Below, piece after piece: positions 7,000 through 14,587 of a stretch of DNA of 60,058 bases. The position numbers and the translations under genes are program-made. The notes under the pieces were generated by a model. It was given only the letters and a program-made list of their open reading frames with translations, was not told the origin of the DNA and did no database searches. How positions within the stretch are numbered: the first letter of the stretch is position 1; every line of letters begins with the position of its first letter. This DNA comes from an uncultured Eubacterium sp. (GTDB lineage Bacteria > Bacillota > Clostridia > Lachnospirales > Lachnospiraceae), in NCBI GenBank assembly GCA_910584065.1, contig CAJTZN010000017.1, positions 3,642-63,699 of the forward strand, given 5' to 3'.

Positions 7000-7028
7000 A
7001 TTTTACAAAATATTTCCTATATTGTCAA
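7000..7028 (-). promoter_or_regulatory. Promoter of toxin mRNA, copy 2
   Basis: Minus-strand TTGACA (7023-7028), 17-bp spacer, TAAAAT (7000-7005). Confidence 0.7.
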
Positions 7029-7096
7029 TTATAAAATATACTTTTCTTTCTCTACCAGGGTAGCATATGCCAGAATAGCAGAAAATCCCCCTCCCG

Positions 7097-7702
7097 CTAC
7101 CCGCCCAGCGTCACATCCTGCTCCTGATACCAGGATAACGCATACGCAAACTGTTCCTCCCGAAAATCCGGCCACAGATCATCGAGGATACAAAAATCCG
7201 CGTACACCGTCTGTATCGGCAGAAACCCGGACAGCCGGCACATGCCGCCCCATCGTATGACCATATCAACGCGCGGGATCTTTTGGGAAACCCAGTCGTT
7301 TTTCATATCCCATTCCCACCCATAATTAACCAGCAGATTGACCCTCAGCTCATCGGAACCATCCTCCCGGCGCTCGGTATACGGCAGCAGTTCGGCGGGA
7401 AAGCAGGACGACTCGGTATTCCCCACCACATACGGCCTGACGTTCTCCTCTTCCATCCGTTTGACTGCCTCCACACAGGCATGGGAGAACGCTCTCACCT
7501 GCGCCGACGGACGCTTGCAGTTATCCACGGTAAACCCGTAATACGTCAACTCGCGGATGCCGTACTTTTTCGCCGCCCGCAGAAGCGTTATCCCCGGCTC
7601 CAGTCCGAACGCGTAGCCCTCTTCTTTTTTTAACCCTTTTCCTTTTGCCCACCTTCTGTTTCCGTCGGGAATGATACCAACGTGCCCGGGAATCCGAAAC
7701 AT
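7097..7702 (-). CDS. Divergent cis-prenyltransferase (undecaprenyl diphosphate synthase family)
   Basis: 201 residues from the chosen start. The N-terminus carries the family signature (HVGIIPDGNRRWAKG, with the catalytic Asp in DGNRRW), then a GFTVDNCKRP segment in place of the usual FSTENWKRP. Near the C-terminus is the diphosphate-binding region (RWGGMCRLSGFLPIQ, VYADFCILDDLWPDF). The family condenses isopentenyl diphosphate into cis-polyprenyl carriers for wall synthesis. This copy is shorter than the usual 230-260 residues and changed at several normally invariant positions, so it may make a different or shorter product or be a second copy beside a housekeeping UppS. The ATG at 7702 matches the family N-terminus; the frame extends upstream to 7798. 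Confidence 0.8.
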   Translation of the reverse strand: MFRIPGHVGIIPDGNRRWAKGKGLKKEEGYAFGLEPGITLLRAAKKYGIRELTYYGFTVDNCKRPSAQVRAFSHACVEAVKRMEEENVRPYVVGNTESSCFPAELLPYTERREDGSDELRVNLLVNYGWEWDMKNDWVSQKIPRVDMVIRWGGMCRLSGFLPIQTVYADFCILDDLWPDFREEQFAYALSWYQEQDVTLGG

Positions 7703-7831
7703 GCTCTCTCTCGCTTTCTCTCCATGATTACCTGTTGCCAGAAACATCTTCCCTGAGGCGCGGCGCCGCGCCATATAGGGATCAGATGTACGGAACACTA
7801 GTAATATTAGTATGAGCGCACATATGCCGGA

Positions 7832-8296
7832 TTATTCACGAGAGAAGGCTCCGGCGTTTTCTCCCGCTCCCCCGCCCTGGAAATGTTTTTCTGCCAACTC
7901 AGAAAACATAGTATAAAAACTGGGGCTTGTCTTCCTGAGATTGACGGGCCGCCCCTTTCCGTTCAGGAAACAATGGCTGCTCTCCCCGGTACAGCGCAGT
8001 TCCCCTGTCTCTTTTTCCCTGACCTCATATGAGATCACGAGACGGATCCCATTGAATTTCTCTACCGTCGGAATGATCTGCACCACCTCGCCGAACTTTG
8101 TCATCGCCTCATAGCGGCAGCTCACCGACATAACCGGACAGATGATTCCCTCTGCTTCCATCTTTTCATAACCGAGGCCGCCCTGTTCCATCATCTCGAT
8201 CCGGCACTCTTCAAACCAGCGGATGTAATTGGAGTGATGTACGACCTTCATCTGGTCCGTCTCGTAATATTGTACTTTATGTTCACAGATTTGCAT
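7832..8296 (-). CDS. YbgC/4HBT-family acyl-CoA thioesterase
   Basis: 154 residues with the hotdog-fold signature at the N-terminus (VQYYETDQMKVVHHSNYIRWFEECR, catalytic Asp in the ETDQ segment). It should hydrolyse acyl-CoA or acyl-ACP thioesters in the cytoplasm. Substrate is unknown. It lies 21 bp after the first large leucine-rich-repeat gene, on the same strand. Confidence 0.85.
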   Translation of the reverse strand: MQICEHKVQYYETDQMKVVHHSNYIRWFEECRIEMMEQGGLGYEKMEAEGIICPVMSVSCRYEAMTKFGEVVQIIPTVEKFNGIRLVISYEVREKETGELRCTGESSHCFLNGKGRPVNLRKTSPSFYTMFSELAEKHFQGGGAGENAGAFSRE

Positions 8297-8317
8297 GCTG
8301 CAACATTTCCCCCCATC

Positions 8318-8983
8318 TTATTTCACGATAACTTTCATCTTTCCTGCCACACCGTTATTCGCGATGACAAAAACCGTGCAGACCCCTTTCTGTTTTGCCC
8401 GGATCCTGCCTTTTTTCGAAAGGCCCACCACTCTCTTATCATCGACATAATACCGGAAGATCTCCTCGTGCGCCAATAGTTTTTTCTTTTTATTTTCCTT
8501 TTTGGCCGCTGCCCGGATCTGGAAGGACTTACTCTTTTTTAATGTTATCTGTTTCTTATTTAGCTTTATACTTTTGGCATTCGTTCGCGGTTCCTTATTC
8601 ATCGCCACATGGATGATCGGGGATTTGGCGAGGTAATGCTTTCTGCCGTCTTTGATCTCATACGTGACAACATAGTACTTGTACGCCCGGTTCTTCTTCA
8701 GGTTCTTATGGTCAGCCACGCGTTTTCCCGTACTTGACACCGTTTTCAGCCTCTTGTAATTTCGTTTTCCATCACAGAAGGAACAGTATACCTCGTAACC
8801 GGTACAGCCGCTCCACTTCCTCCATGTCAGCCTGACTCCCCTGCCCTTCTGCTTTCCGGTGGCGAGCAGGAGGGAAAGGTCCGTCCGATCCTCGATCTGG
8901 TTCCCGGTCAGATTGGATTCATCCGGCTTCGGCGTCGGCGTTGCCGGGCCAGGTGGAACTGGCGTTACTGCGGGTACTGGCGG
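8318..8983. repeat. Near-identical 666-bp block shared with 10831-11496
   Basis: The 3' ends of the two leucine-rich-repeat genes match at an offset of 2513 bp. About six single-base differences are visible: one near the stop codon and five in the last 120 bp before the linker. The rest of the genes is only moderately similar. Confidence 0.9.
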
Positions 8984-10798
8984 TTCCGGCGTCGGTATGT
9001 TCGGCATCGGCGTTGGCGTTGGCATAAGCGGAGTCGCGGTTGGTGCCTGCGGTGCGGAAGTAGACGGCAATGGCGTTGGCATCGGTGTACTTGGTGTCGC
9101 CGTTGGTTCATTTGGCGTTGCCGTCGGTGTATTTGGTGTTGCCGTCGGTTCATTTGGCGTTGCCGTCGGTACGTTTGGCTCCATCGTTGGTTCATTCGGC
9201 ACGGCCGTCGGTACGTTCGGCTCCATCGTCGGTGCGTTCGGCGCCATCGTCGGCACGTTCGGCATTGGCGTCGGTGCGTTCGGCGTTGGCACCAGAGTTG
9301 CCGGCACTGGCGTCGGCTTCACAGTCGGCGTTGGTTCCGCTGCATTCCTCACCACAGTTACCGGAATATCAATATCATCCACCACGAGGTACTTACTTAA
9401 AACTGCGTTGTACTTAGCCTTATAGGAATACGTCCCCTCTTCTTTCAAAACCAGATTTGGTTCCTTCCATGTAAACCCTTTGGGCAGGGTCACTTTTCTA
9501 AGGGTATCACCCACTGCAGCTGTCACATTCTGCGGTATACTATAAGGTGGAATCAGTTTGTATGTAAAACTAAATGACGACGAAACCAATGCTCCACCAG
9601 TCACTCCTACTTTTACTTCCTCCTTCTCCGGCTTTGATTGGATAGTAAGCATTTTTCCATCGTCAGAAATGCTGCACCCCTTACATTCTATGGTTCCATG
9701 CAACGTATCATTTTCATCCATGATCCTTTGAAGCAGCCTTTGGATCATCTCATCCTCGATCTCACACGTCTGTCCCTCAATAAATGTACCCGGTATGGTA
9801 TACGACTGGGCATTTATACTAAATTGGCTGAAATCTTCTATATCTCCAAAATCAATGATCTTGTTGTAGTCAAGACCAAATGAAACATTCTTCCTTACGC
9901 CGCTAAACCCGCTTAGGGAAGTGATGCGGCAATCTTCCAGCCGAAGTGTTACCAGCTGCCTGAAATGCTCCGGGAGCGATGCCACTTTTGCAATGTCGGT
10001 ATAACGAAAGGCACTCTCTCCCGCATAGCTACCCGTTCCGTCAATGTTCTCAACCCTTTTTCCTATATTGAGTTTCTCCAGGCCCGATAAATCTCCCGCA
10101 CTCATACTGATCAGATCCTGAACGGAATCGTCCGTCAGCTTATTGTCCCCTAAAGACAGGAATTTCAGTTTCCCTGCCTGATTCAAAAAACGGAGATCTG
10201 AAATGGAGCACTTATCCAAATATAATTGGGTCAGCTTTGGAAAATTCTCTGCCGTAATGTTCGCACAGGCGCCTTCCTGAGACAGATCATTTTTACACAG
10301 ACACAGGATTTCTAAATTTGGCAGCTTCAGCTCAGGCACCTGATTTAGGTTAAGTTTCCCCAGAAATATATTCTTCATACTATCCGCCCTGCTATTGAGC
10401 ACAGAAAAATCAAACCCGTCCAGTGTACAGGAGTCCAGCTTAAACGTTGACAGGTTTGGGCAATTTCTGATCATCGTTTCAAAGATCTCCAGGGAATTTC
10501 CTTCTGCCATATTCGTTTTCCGAAGATAAATCAACGTAACTTTCTCCATATTTATAGTAAGCGTCTTACTGTCGTCATCGTGCGCGATCTCTGCCGCTTT
10601 ATTATCAGGTTTCACCAACATGTTTCTCACTGCATGATAAAAATTCTCATCATCAAACGTAAACGTCTGCCCATTGCTCCCCTCTGCCGCCCGGCTATTT
10701 GTTCCCCCCGTTCCCGGCAGTACCATACTCACAGCGAGTACCAGTACAAGCAGGATTGCTAACATCCTTCTTTTTGTTTTGCCTCTTTTTGTTTTCAT
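8318..10798 (-). CDS. Large secreted leucine-rich-repeat protein with Pro/Thr linker and Ig-like C-terminus (paralogue A)
   Basis: 826 residues. Order: signal peptide (about 1-38, hydrophobic core ILLVLVLAVSMVL then AAEG); leucine-rich repeats (about 75-320: LSTFKLDSC, LEILCLCKND, LTQLYLDKC, LKFLSLGDN, LEKLNIGKR); two beta-rich segments to about 490; a Pro/Thr linker of 7-residue PNxPTxx units (about 490-625); a fibronectin-III-like domain (about 645-735, GVRLTWRKWSGCTGYEVY); and a Lys-rich group-2 Ig-like domain at the end. No LPxTG-type or NPxTN-type sorting signal ends the protein, so it is probably secreted or held by charge or wall binding. Cell-surface adhesion or polymer binding is a guess. 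The last 222 codons nearly match paralogue B. Confidence 0.75.
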   Translation of the reverse strand: MKTKRGKTKRRMLAILLVLVLAVSMVLPGTGGTNSRAAEGSNGQTFTFDDENFYHAVRNMLVKPDNKAAEIAHDDDSKTLTINMEKVTLIYLRKTNMAEGNSLEIFETMIRNCPNLSTFKLDSCTLDGFDFSVLNSRADSMKNIFLGKLNLNQVPELKLPNLEILCLCKNDLSQEGACANITAENFPKLTQLYLDKCSISDLRFLNQAGKLKFLSLGDNKLTDDSVQDLISMSAGDLSGLEKLNIGKRVENIDGTGSYAGESAFRYTDIAKVASLPEHFRQLVTLRLEDCRITSLSGFSGVRKNVSFGLDYNKIIDFGDIEDFSQFSINAQSYTIPGTFIEGQTCEIEDEMIQRLLQRIMDENDTLHGTIECKGCSISDDGKMLTIQSKPEKEEVKVGVTGGALVSSSFSFTYKLIPPYSIPQNVTAAVGDTLRKVTLPKGFTWKEPNLVLKEEGTYSYKAKYNAVLSKYLVVDDIDIPVTVVRNAAEPTPTVKPTPVPATLVPTPNAPTPMPNVPTMAPNAPTMEPNVPTAVPNEPTMEPNVPTATPNEPTATPNTPTATPNEPTATPSTPMPTPLPSTSAPQAPTATPLMPTPTPMPNIPTPEPPVPAVTPVPPGPATPTPKPDESNLTGNQIEDRTDLSLLLATGKQKGRGVRLTWRKWSGCTGYEVYCSFCDGKRNYKRLKTVSSTGKRVADHKNLKKNRAYKYYVVTYEIKDGRKHYLAKSPIIHVAMNKEPRTNAKSIKLNKKQITLKKSKSFQIRAAAKKENKKKKLLAHEEIFRYYVDDKRVVGLSKKGRIRAKQKGVCTVFVIANNGVAGKMKVIVK
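8940..9340 (-). repeat. 21-bp tandem repeats coding for the Pro/Thr linker of paralogue A
   Basis: At least nine 7-residue units of the form PNxPTxx (PNVPTMA, PNAPTME, PNEPTAT and so on). Third-position and single-residue changes show that the array is degenerate. Confidence 0.9.
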
Positions 10799-10830
10799 CG
10801 TGGTTCTCTCCTTTTTCGCTTACAAAAACC

Positions 10831-13323
10831 TTATTTCACGATAACTTTCATCTTCCCTGCCACACCGTTATTCGCGATGACAAAAACCGTGCAGACCCCT
10901 TTCTGTTTTGCCCGGATCCTGCCTTTTTTCGAAAGGCCCACCACTCTCTTATCATCGACATAATACCGGAAGATCTCCTCGTGCGCCAATAGTTTTTTCT
11001 TTTTATTTTCCTTTTTGGCCGCTGCCCGGATCTGGAAGGACTTACTCTTTTTTAATGTTATCTGTTTCTTATTTAGCTTTATACTTTTGGCATTCGTTCG
11101 CGGTTCCTTATTCATCGCCACATGGATGATCGGGGATTTGGCGAGGTAATGCTTTCTGCCGTCTTTGATCTCATACGTGACAACATAGTACTTGTACGCC
11201 CGGTTCTTCTTCAGGTTCTTATGGTCAGCCACGCGTTTTCCCGTACTTGACACCGTTTTCAGCCTCTTGTAATTTCGTTTTCCATCACAGAAGGAACAGT
11301 ATACCTCGTAACCGGTACAGCCGCTCCACTTCCTCCATGTCAGCCTGACTCCCCTGCCCTTCTGCTTTCCGGTGGCGAGCAGGAGGGAAAGATCCGTCCG
11401 ATCCTCGATCTGGTTTCCGGTCAGATTAGATTCATCCGGCTTCGGCGTCGGCGTTGCCGGACCAGATGGAACTGGCGTTACTGCGGGTACTGGCGGGGTC
11501 GGAACCGGCGTCGGTACACTTGGTGACGCCGTCGGCACACTTGGTGACGCCGTCGGTTCATTTGGTGCTGCCGTCGGCACACTTGGTGGCACTGTCGGTT
11601 CATTTGGTGCTGCCGTCGGTACACTTGGTGGCACCGTCGGTTCATCTGGTGCCTGCGGTGCGGAAGTAGACGGCAATGGCGTTGGCGCCGGTGTACTTGG
11701 TGGCGCCGTTGGTTCATTTGGCGTCGTCGTCGGCACACTTGGTGGCACTGTCGGCTCATTCGGTGTTGGCGTTGGTATCTCTGGTGGCGCCGTCGGTTCA
11801 TTCGGCGCCGGCGTCGGTGTGCCTGGCACTGGCGTTGCCGGCACTGGCGTCGGTTCAAGCACATAACTATCCACAGTTACCGGAATATCAATATCATCCA
11901 CCTCGACATACTGACTACCTGCGTAATAGTTAGCCTTATATGTAAAAGTCCCCTTTTCAGCCAGAACCTGATGAGGGTCTTTCCACGTAAAACCTTTGGG
12001 CAGAGTCACTTTGTTAAGTGTATCGCCCACTTTCGCTTTCAGGCCCTCCGGAATACTATAGGATGGAATCCGTTTGTATGTAACTTCATACAACGACTCA
12101 CTCAGTTTCCCATTTTTCACATACAGCCCTACCGTTCCACTCCCCGGCTTTGATTGAACAGTAAGCGTCCCTGCGTCATCCGAGATGCTGCATCCCTTAC
12201 ACTCGATCGTCCCATGCAGCGCATCGCTTTCATCCCGAAGCCTCCGGATCAATGTCTTGATCTCTTGCGAAGTAATCTCTCCCGGCTCTCCCTCAACAAA
12301 CGTGCCCGGAATGGTACCCTCCTGATTTTTCAATATAAATTTGCTAAAATCCTCGATTCCGGCAAAATCCAAGAGTTTGTTTCTTGAAAGATCTAGCGTA
12401 ACACCATCCCTCACATTTTTAAACGTCTCCAGGGAAGCAATGCCACACCTCTGTAACTCAAGCTTTGTCAATGCAGTAAAATGCTCCGTAAGCGCTAACA
12501 GCTTCTCAAGCTGAATAGAAGTATAGTTCATCCCGGTCAAACTTGATTGTCCACTGGCTGAATAAACCCTTTTTCCTACATTGAGTTCCTTCAGGTTCGG
12601 AAGGTTCGTCTGCAGCAACACATCGATAGATTCATCCTTAAGCCTGCTGTCCGCTAAAGACAGATATTCCAAAGTGGACGAATCCTTAAAATTTTCTATG
12701 AATCGTATATTCGACAGCGGGCAATCATCCACATACAATGTTTTCAATTTCGGGAAGTTCACCGGATTGATATTCTCACAGGCATCGTCCGCCGACAAGT
12801 TGTTGCCAGAAACCTGCAATGTCGTTAATCCTCCCAGTCTTATATCCGGCACCTTTTGCAAGCTGACCCCGTCCAGCCATAGTTCTTTCAGGCTGCTCTT
12901 GTTATTCAATATCGAAAAATCAAATTCTCCCAGTTTACTCTGATGCAATTTAAGACTTGACAAGTTCTCACAATCCCGGATCAATTGCTGAAAGATCTCC
13001 AGGGAATTTCCCCTGGTCATGTTCACGCGCCTTCCTCCAAAACCCTCACGCATCCATATACGTTCAACTTTATCCAGATCCAGTTCCAGTTTCATTCCCT
13101 CTGAATCCGTCTTGATCTTGCACTCACTATTTACCGCCTTCACCATCGCATTATAAAAATCTTTATCCGTAAACGTAAATTCCCTCACATTTCCCGTCTG
13201 CTGACTCTCCGCTGCCAGAACCTCCATCTCCCTCCGCTCCGGCAGTACCATACCGGCAGCAAGTGCCAGCACGAGCACGATTGATATTACCTTGTTTCTT
13301 GTTTTACGATTATTTAATTTCAT
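10831..13323 (-). CDS. Large secreted leucine-rich-repeat protein with Pro/Thr linker and Ig-like C-terminus (paralogue B)
   Basis: 830 residues with the same domain order as paralogue A: signal peptide (VISIVLVLALAAGMVLP, then LAAES), leucine-rich repeats (LSSLKLHQSKL, LTTLQVSGNNL, LKTLYVDDC, LEYLSLADSRL, LTKLELQRCGI), beta-rich segments, Pro/Thr linker, fibronectin-III-like and Ig-like domains. The leucine-rich part has diverged from A, while the C-terminal 222 residues are almost identical. The linker is longer and alternates PNEPTxP and PSVPTxx units (14 residues). AAGGAG precedes the ATG. The pair sits 32 bp apart and probably shares a transcript with the GNAT, LytTR and sortase genes upstream. 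Confidence 0.75.
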   Translation of the reverse strand: MKLNNRKTRNKVISIVLVLALAAGMVLPERREMEVLAAESQQTGNVREFTFTDKDFYNAMVKAVNSECKIKTDSEGMKLELDLDKVERIWMREGFGGRRVNMTRGNSLEIFQQLIRDCENLSSLKLHQSKLGEFDFSILNNKSSLKELWLDGVSLQKVPDIRLGGLTTLQVSGNNLSADDACENINPVNFPKLKTLYVDDCPLSNIRFIENFKDSSTLEYLSLADSRLKDESIDVLLQTNLPNLKELNVGKRVYSASGQSSLTGMNYTSIQLEKLLALTEHFTALTKLELQRCGIASLETFKNVRDGVTLDLSRNKLLDFAGIEDFSKFILKNQEGTIPGTFVEGEPGEITSQEIKTLIRRLRDESDALHGTIECKGCSISDDAGTLTVQSKPGSGTVGLYVKNGKLSESLYEVTYKRIPSYSIPEGLKAKVGDTLNKVTLPKGFTWKDPHQVLAEKGTFTYKANYYAGSQYVEVDDIDIPVTVDSYVLEPTPVPATPVPGTPTPAPNEPTAPPEIPTPTPNEPTVPPSVPTTTPNEPTAPPSTPAPTPLPSTSAPQAPDEPTVPPSVPTAAPNEPTVPPSVPTAAPNEPTASPSVPTASPSVPTPVPTPPVPAVTPVPSGPATPTPKPDESNLTGNQIEDRTDLSLLLATGKQKGRGVRLTWRKWSGCTGYEVYCSFCDGKRNYKRLKTVSSTGKRVADHKNLKKNRAYKYYVVTYEIKDGRKHYLAKSPIIHVAMNKEPRTNAKSIKLNKKQITLKKSKSFQIRAAAKKENKKKKLLAHEEIFRYYVDDKRVVGLSKKGRIRAKQKGVCTVFVIANNGVAGKMKVIVK
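11452..11860 (-). repeat. Tandem repeats (21/42 bp) coding for the Pro/Thr linker of paralogue B
   Basis: Alternating 7-residue units (PNEPTAP, PSVPTxx). Unit composition and order differ from paralogue A, although both arrays contain the same interrupting PLPSTSAPQAP segment. Confidence 0.9.
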
Positions 13324-13342
13324 TATGCCTCTCCTTATCTGC

Positions 13343-13801
13343 TTACAAAATCTGTTCCATCCCGATCTTCTGGACGCTCAGACCTAACTTCTCATAAAAT
13401 TTCACAGCGCCGGTGTTATCCGCCCACACGTTCAGCGTCACATTATAGTACTGTTTTTTTCTCGCGTAATCCAGTACATATTCATACAACGTTCTGCCGA
13501 TCCGCGAATGCCTGGCGGTTTCGGCCACACAGAGGTCATCGATATAAAGCGTCCTTCCCTTTGCGAACGGCTTGTCTATACAGAACACATGACCTACCAC
13601 CTGTCCGTCTCTTTCCGCTACAAATACAGGGCGGCTGCTGTCCGACAAAATGCTCCGCAGCTCCCCGTCATTGTATTTTTTCGCGCCCGCCGCAAACAGA
13701 TCGGGCCTCGCCTCGCTGTGGACTTTATGCACTTGATAAAGAAGCTCATTGATCGCTTCTATGTCCGATTCCCCTGCCAGACGTACCCTGCATGTTTCCA
13801 T
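13343..13801 (-). CDS. GNAT-family N-acetyltransferase
   Basis: About 152 residues. The acetyl-CoA-binding core is near residues 85-125 (LYIDDLCVAETARHSRIGRTLYEY, a variant of the usual V-x-x-x-x-R-G-x-G-x-G/A loop). It ends with the common NTGAVKFYEKLGL and GMEQIL segments. The ATG at 13801 is preferred over the one at 13810, because GAGGAG lies nine bases upstream of it and overlaps the earlier ATG. Substrate unknown. Confidence 0.85.
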   Translation of the reverse strand: METCRVRLAGESDIEAINELLYQVHKVHSEARPDLFAAGAKKYNDGELRSILSDSSRPVFVAERDGQVVGHVFCIDKPFAKGRTLYIDDLCVAETARHSRIGRTLYEYVLDYARKKQYYNVTLNVWADNTGAVKFYEKLGLSVQKIGMEQIL

Positions 13802-13814
13802 GATCCTCATCTCC

Positions 13815-14552
13815 TCATGTTTGTTCCGCCCTGCCGCAATAATAGTTAAAATATTGTTCCCTCAGCACTTTATAAGAACCCCGCGGCAAATAAATTTCCT
13901 TTTTATTGTCCATCCACAGCGCCTGCGTACTCAGCCGCTCGATATGCTCCAAATTAACAATATAAGATGCACCTACTTTCGCAAATTCCTTGTAACCGGT
14001 AGTGAGTTCACACAGTTTTTTCATTGTCAGGTGAAGCGTTATACTCTCACCATCGGTGAGATACACACACTGCTTTTTCCGCTGTGCCTCACAGCATATG
14101 ATATCAGAAACTGCAACCTTGCGCACATGATTGTCAGTCTGAAACAAAACATACTGGAACGCCTCTTCCCGCAGCGCGTCAAATACCCCGTCCAGTACGG
14201 GATAAAGCGCATCCGGTGAGATCGGCTTGACCAGGTACTGGACCGCGTTCACAGAGTACGCTTCCAGCGCATGTTCCCTTGAAGTCGTGAGAAATATGAT
14301 CCTGGATGAGTTTCCCATTTGCCGCAGTTTTTTCGCCGTTTCGATGCCAGTCGCCCCGGGCATGTAGATGTCCATCAGCAAAAGATCAAAAGTATATTCT
14401 TCCCTCTCCATAAGATCCAGCAGTTTTTCCGCACTTTCAAACCGCCTGACCATAAATTCATACTCCTCATTCCTGCCGCCGTAGGAACTCAGTATACCCT
14501 CCACCGCATTTAATTCCACTATCTCGTCATCACATAGTGCAATCTGATACAT
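13815..14552 (-). CDS. LytTR-family response regulator
   Basis: 245 residues. The N-terminal receiver domain has Asp8-Asp9, the phosphorylation site Asp61 (LLLMDIYMPG) and Lys109 (LVKP). The C-terminal LytTR DNA-binding domain runs from about residue 140 to 240 (KVAVSDIICCEA, KVGASYIVNLEHI). AgrA/ComE-type regulators of this kind bind direct repeats upstream of secretion, virulence or bacteriocin genes. No partner histidine kinase is adjacent. Its neighbours, a sortase and two secreted giant proteins, are plausible targets; this is inferred from position only. Confidence 0.9.
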   Translation of the reverse strand: MYQIALCDDEIVELNAVEGILSSYGGRNEEYEFMVRRFESAEKLLDLMEREEYTFDLLLMDIYMPGATGIETAKKLRQMGNSSRIIFLTTSREHALEAYSVNAVQYLVKPISPDALYPVLDGVFDALREEAFQYVLFQTDNHVRKVAVSDIICCEAQRKKQCVYLTDGESITLHLTMKKLCELTTGYKEFAKVGASYIVNLEHIERLSTQALWMDNKKEIYLPRGSYKVLREQYFNYYCGRAEQT

Positions 14553-14587
14553 ACCTGTATCTCTCCTTTGTTATCATTATAACCAGC

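Larger units (their letters stand above)
6178..7028. repeat. Two tandem copies of a roughly 400-bp toxin-antitoxin unit
   Basis: 6178-6586 and 6630-7028 are direct repeats. From the terminator hairpin to the leftward promoter (6311-6580 and 6753-7022) they look essentially identical. The left ends, which carry the rightward promoter and the body of the antisense RNA, differ at many positions, including a short indel. No transposase or terminal repeats accompany them, so local duplication is the simplest origin. This stretch would otherwise be a 990-bp gap between mscS and the cis-prenyltransferase gene. Confidence 0.95.

Noticed and set aside
8940..9340. Regular repeats that might be a CRISPR array
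   Set aside because: Units are contiguous 21-bp coding repeats without spacers, and in frame with the LRR protein.
8859..9425. Plus-strand 188-codon glycine/valine-rich ORF (collagen- or PPE-like)
   Set aside because: It is the exact antisense of the Pro/Thr repeat array of the LRR gene; reversed Pro codons read as Gly. No ribosome binding site. The same holds for 11372-11866.
10900..13300. LPxTG or NPxTN anchoring of the LRR proteins by the neighbouring sortase
   Set aside because: The EPRTN-like string is about 90 residues before the C-terminus and is not followed by a hydrophobic segment and positive tail.
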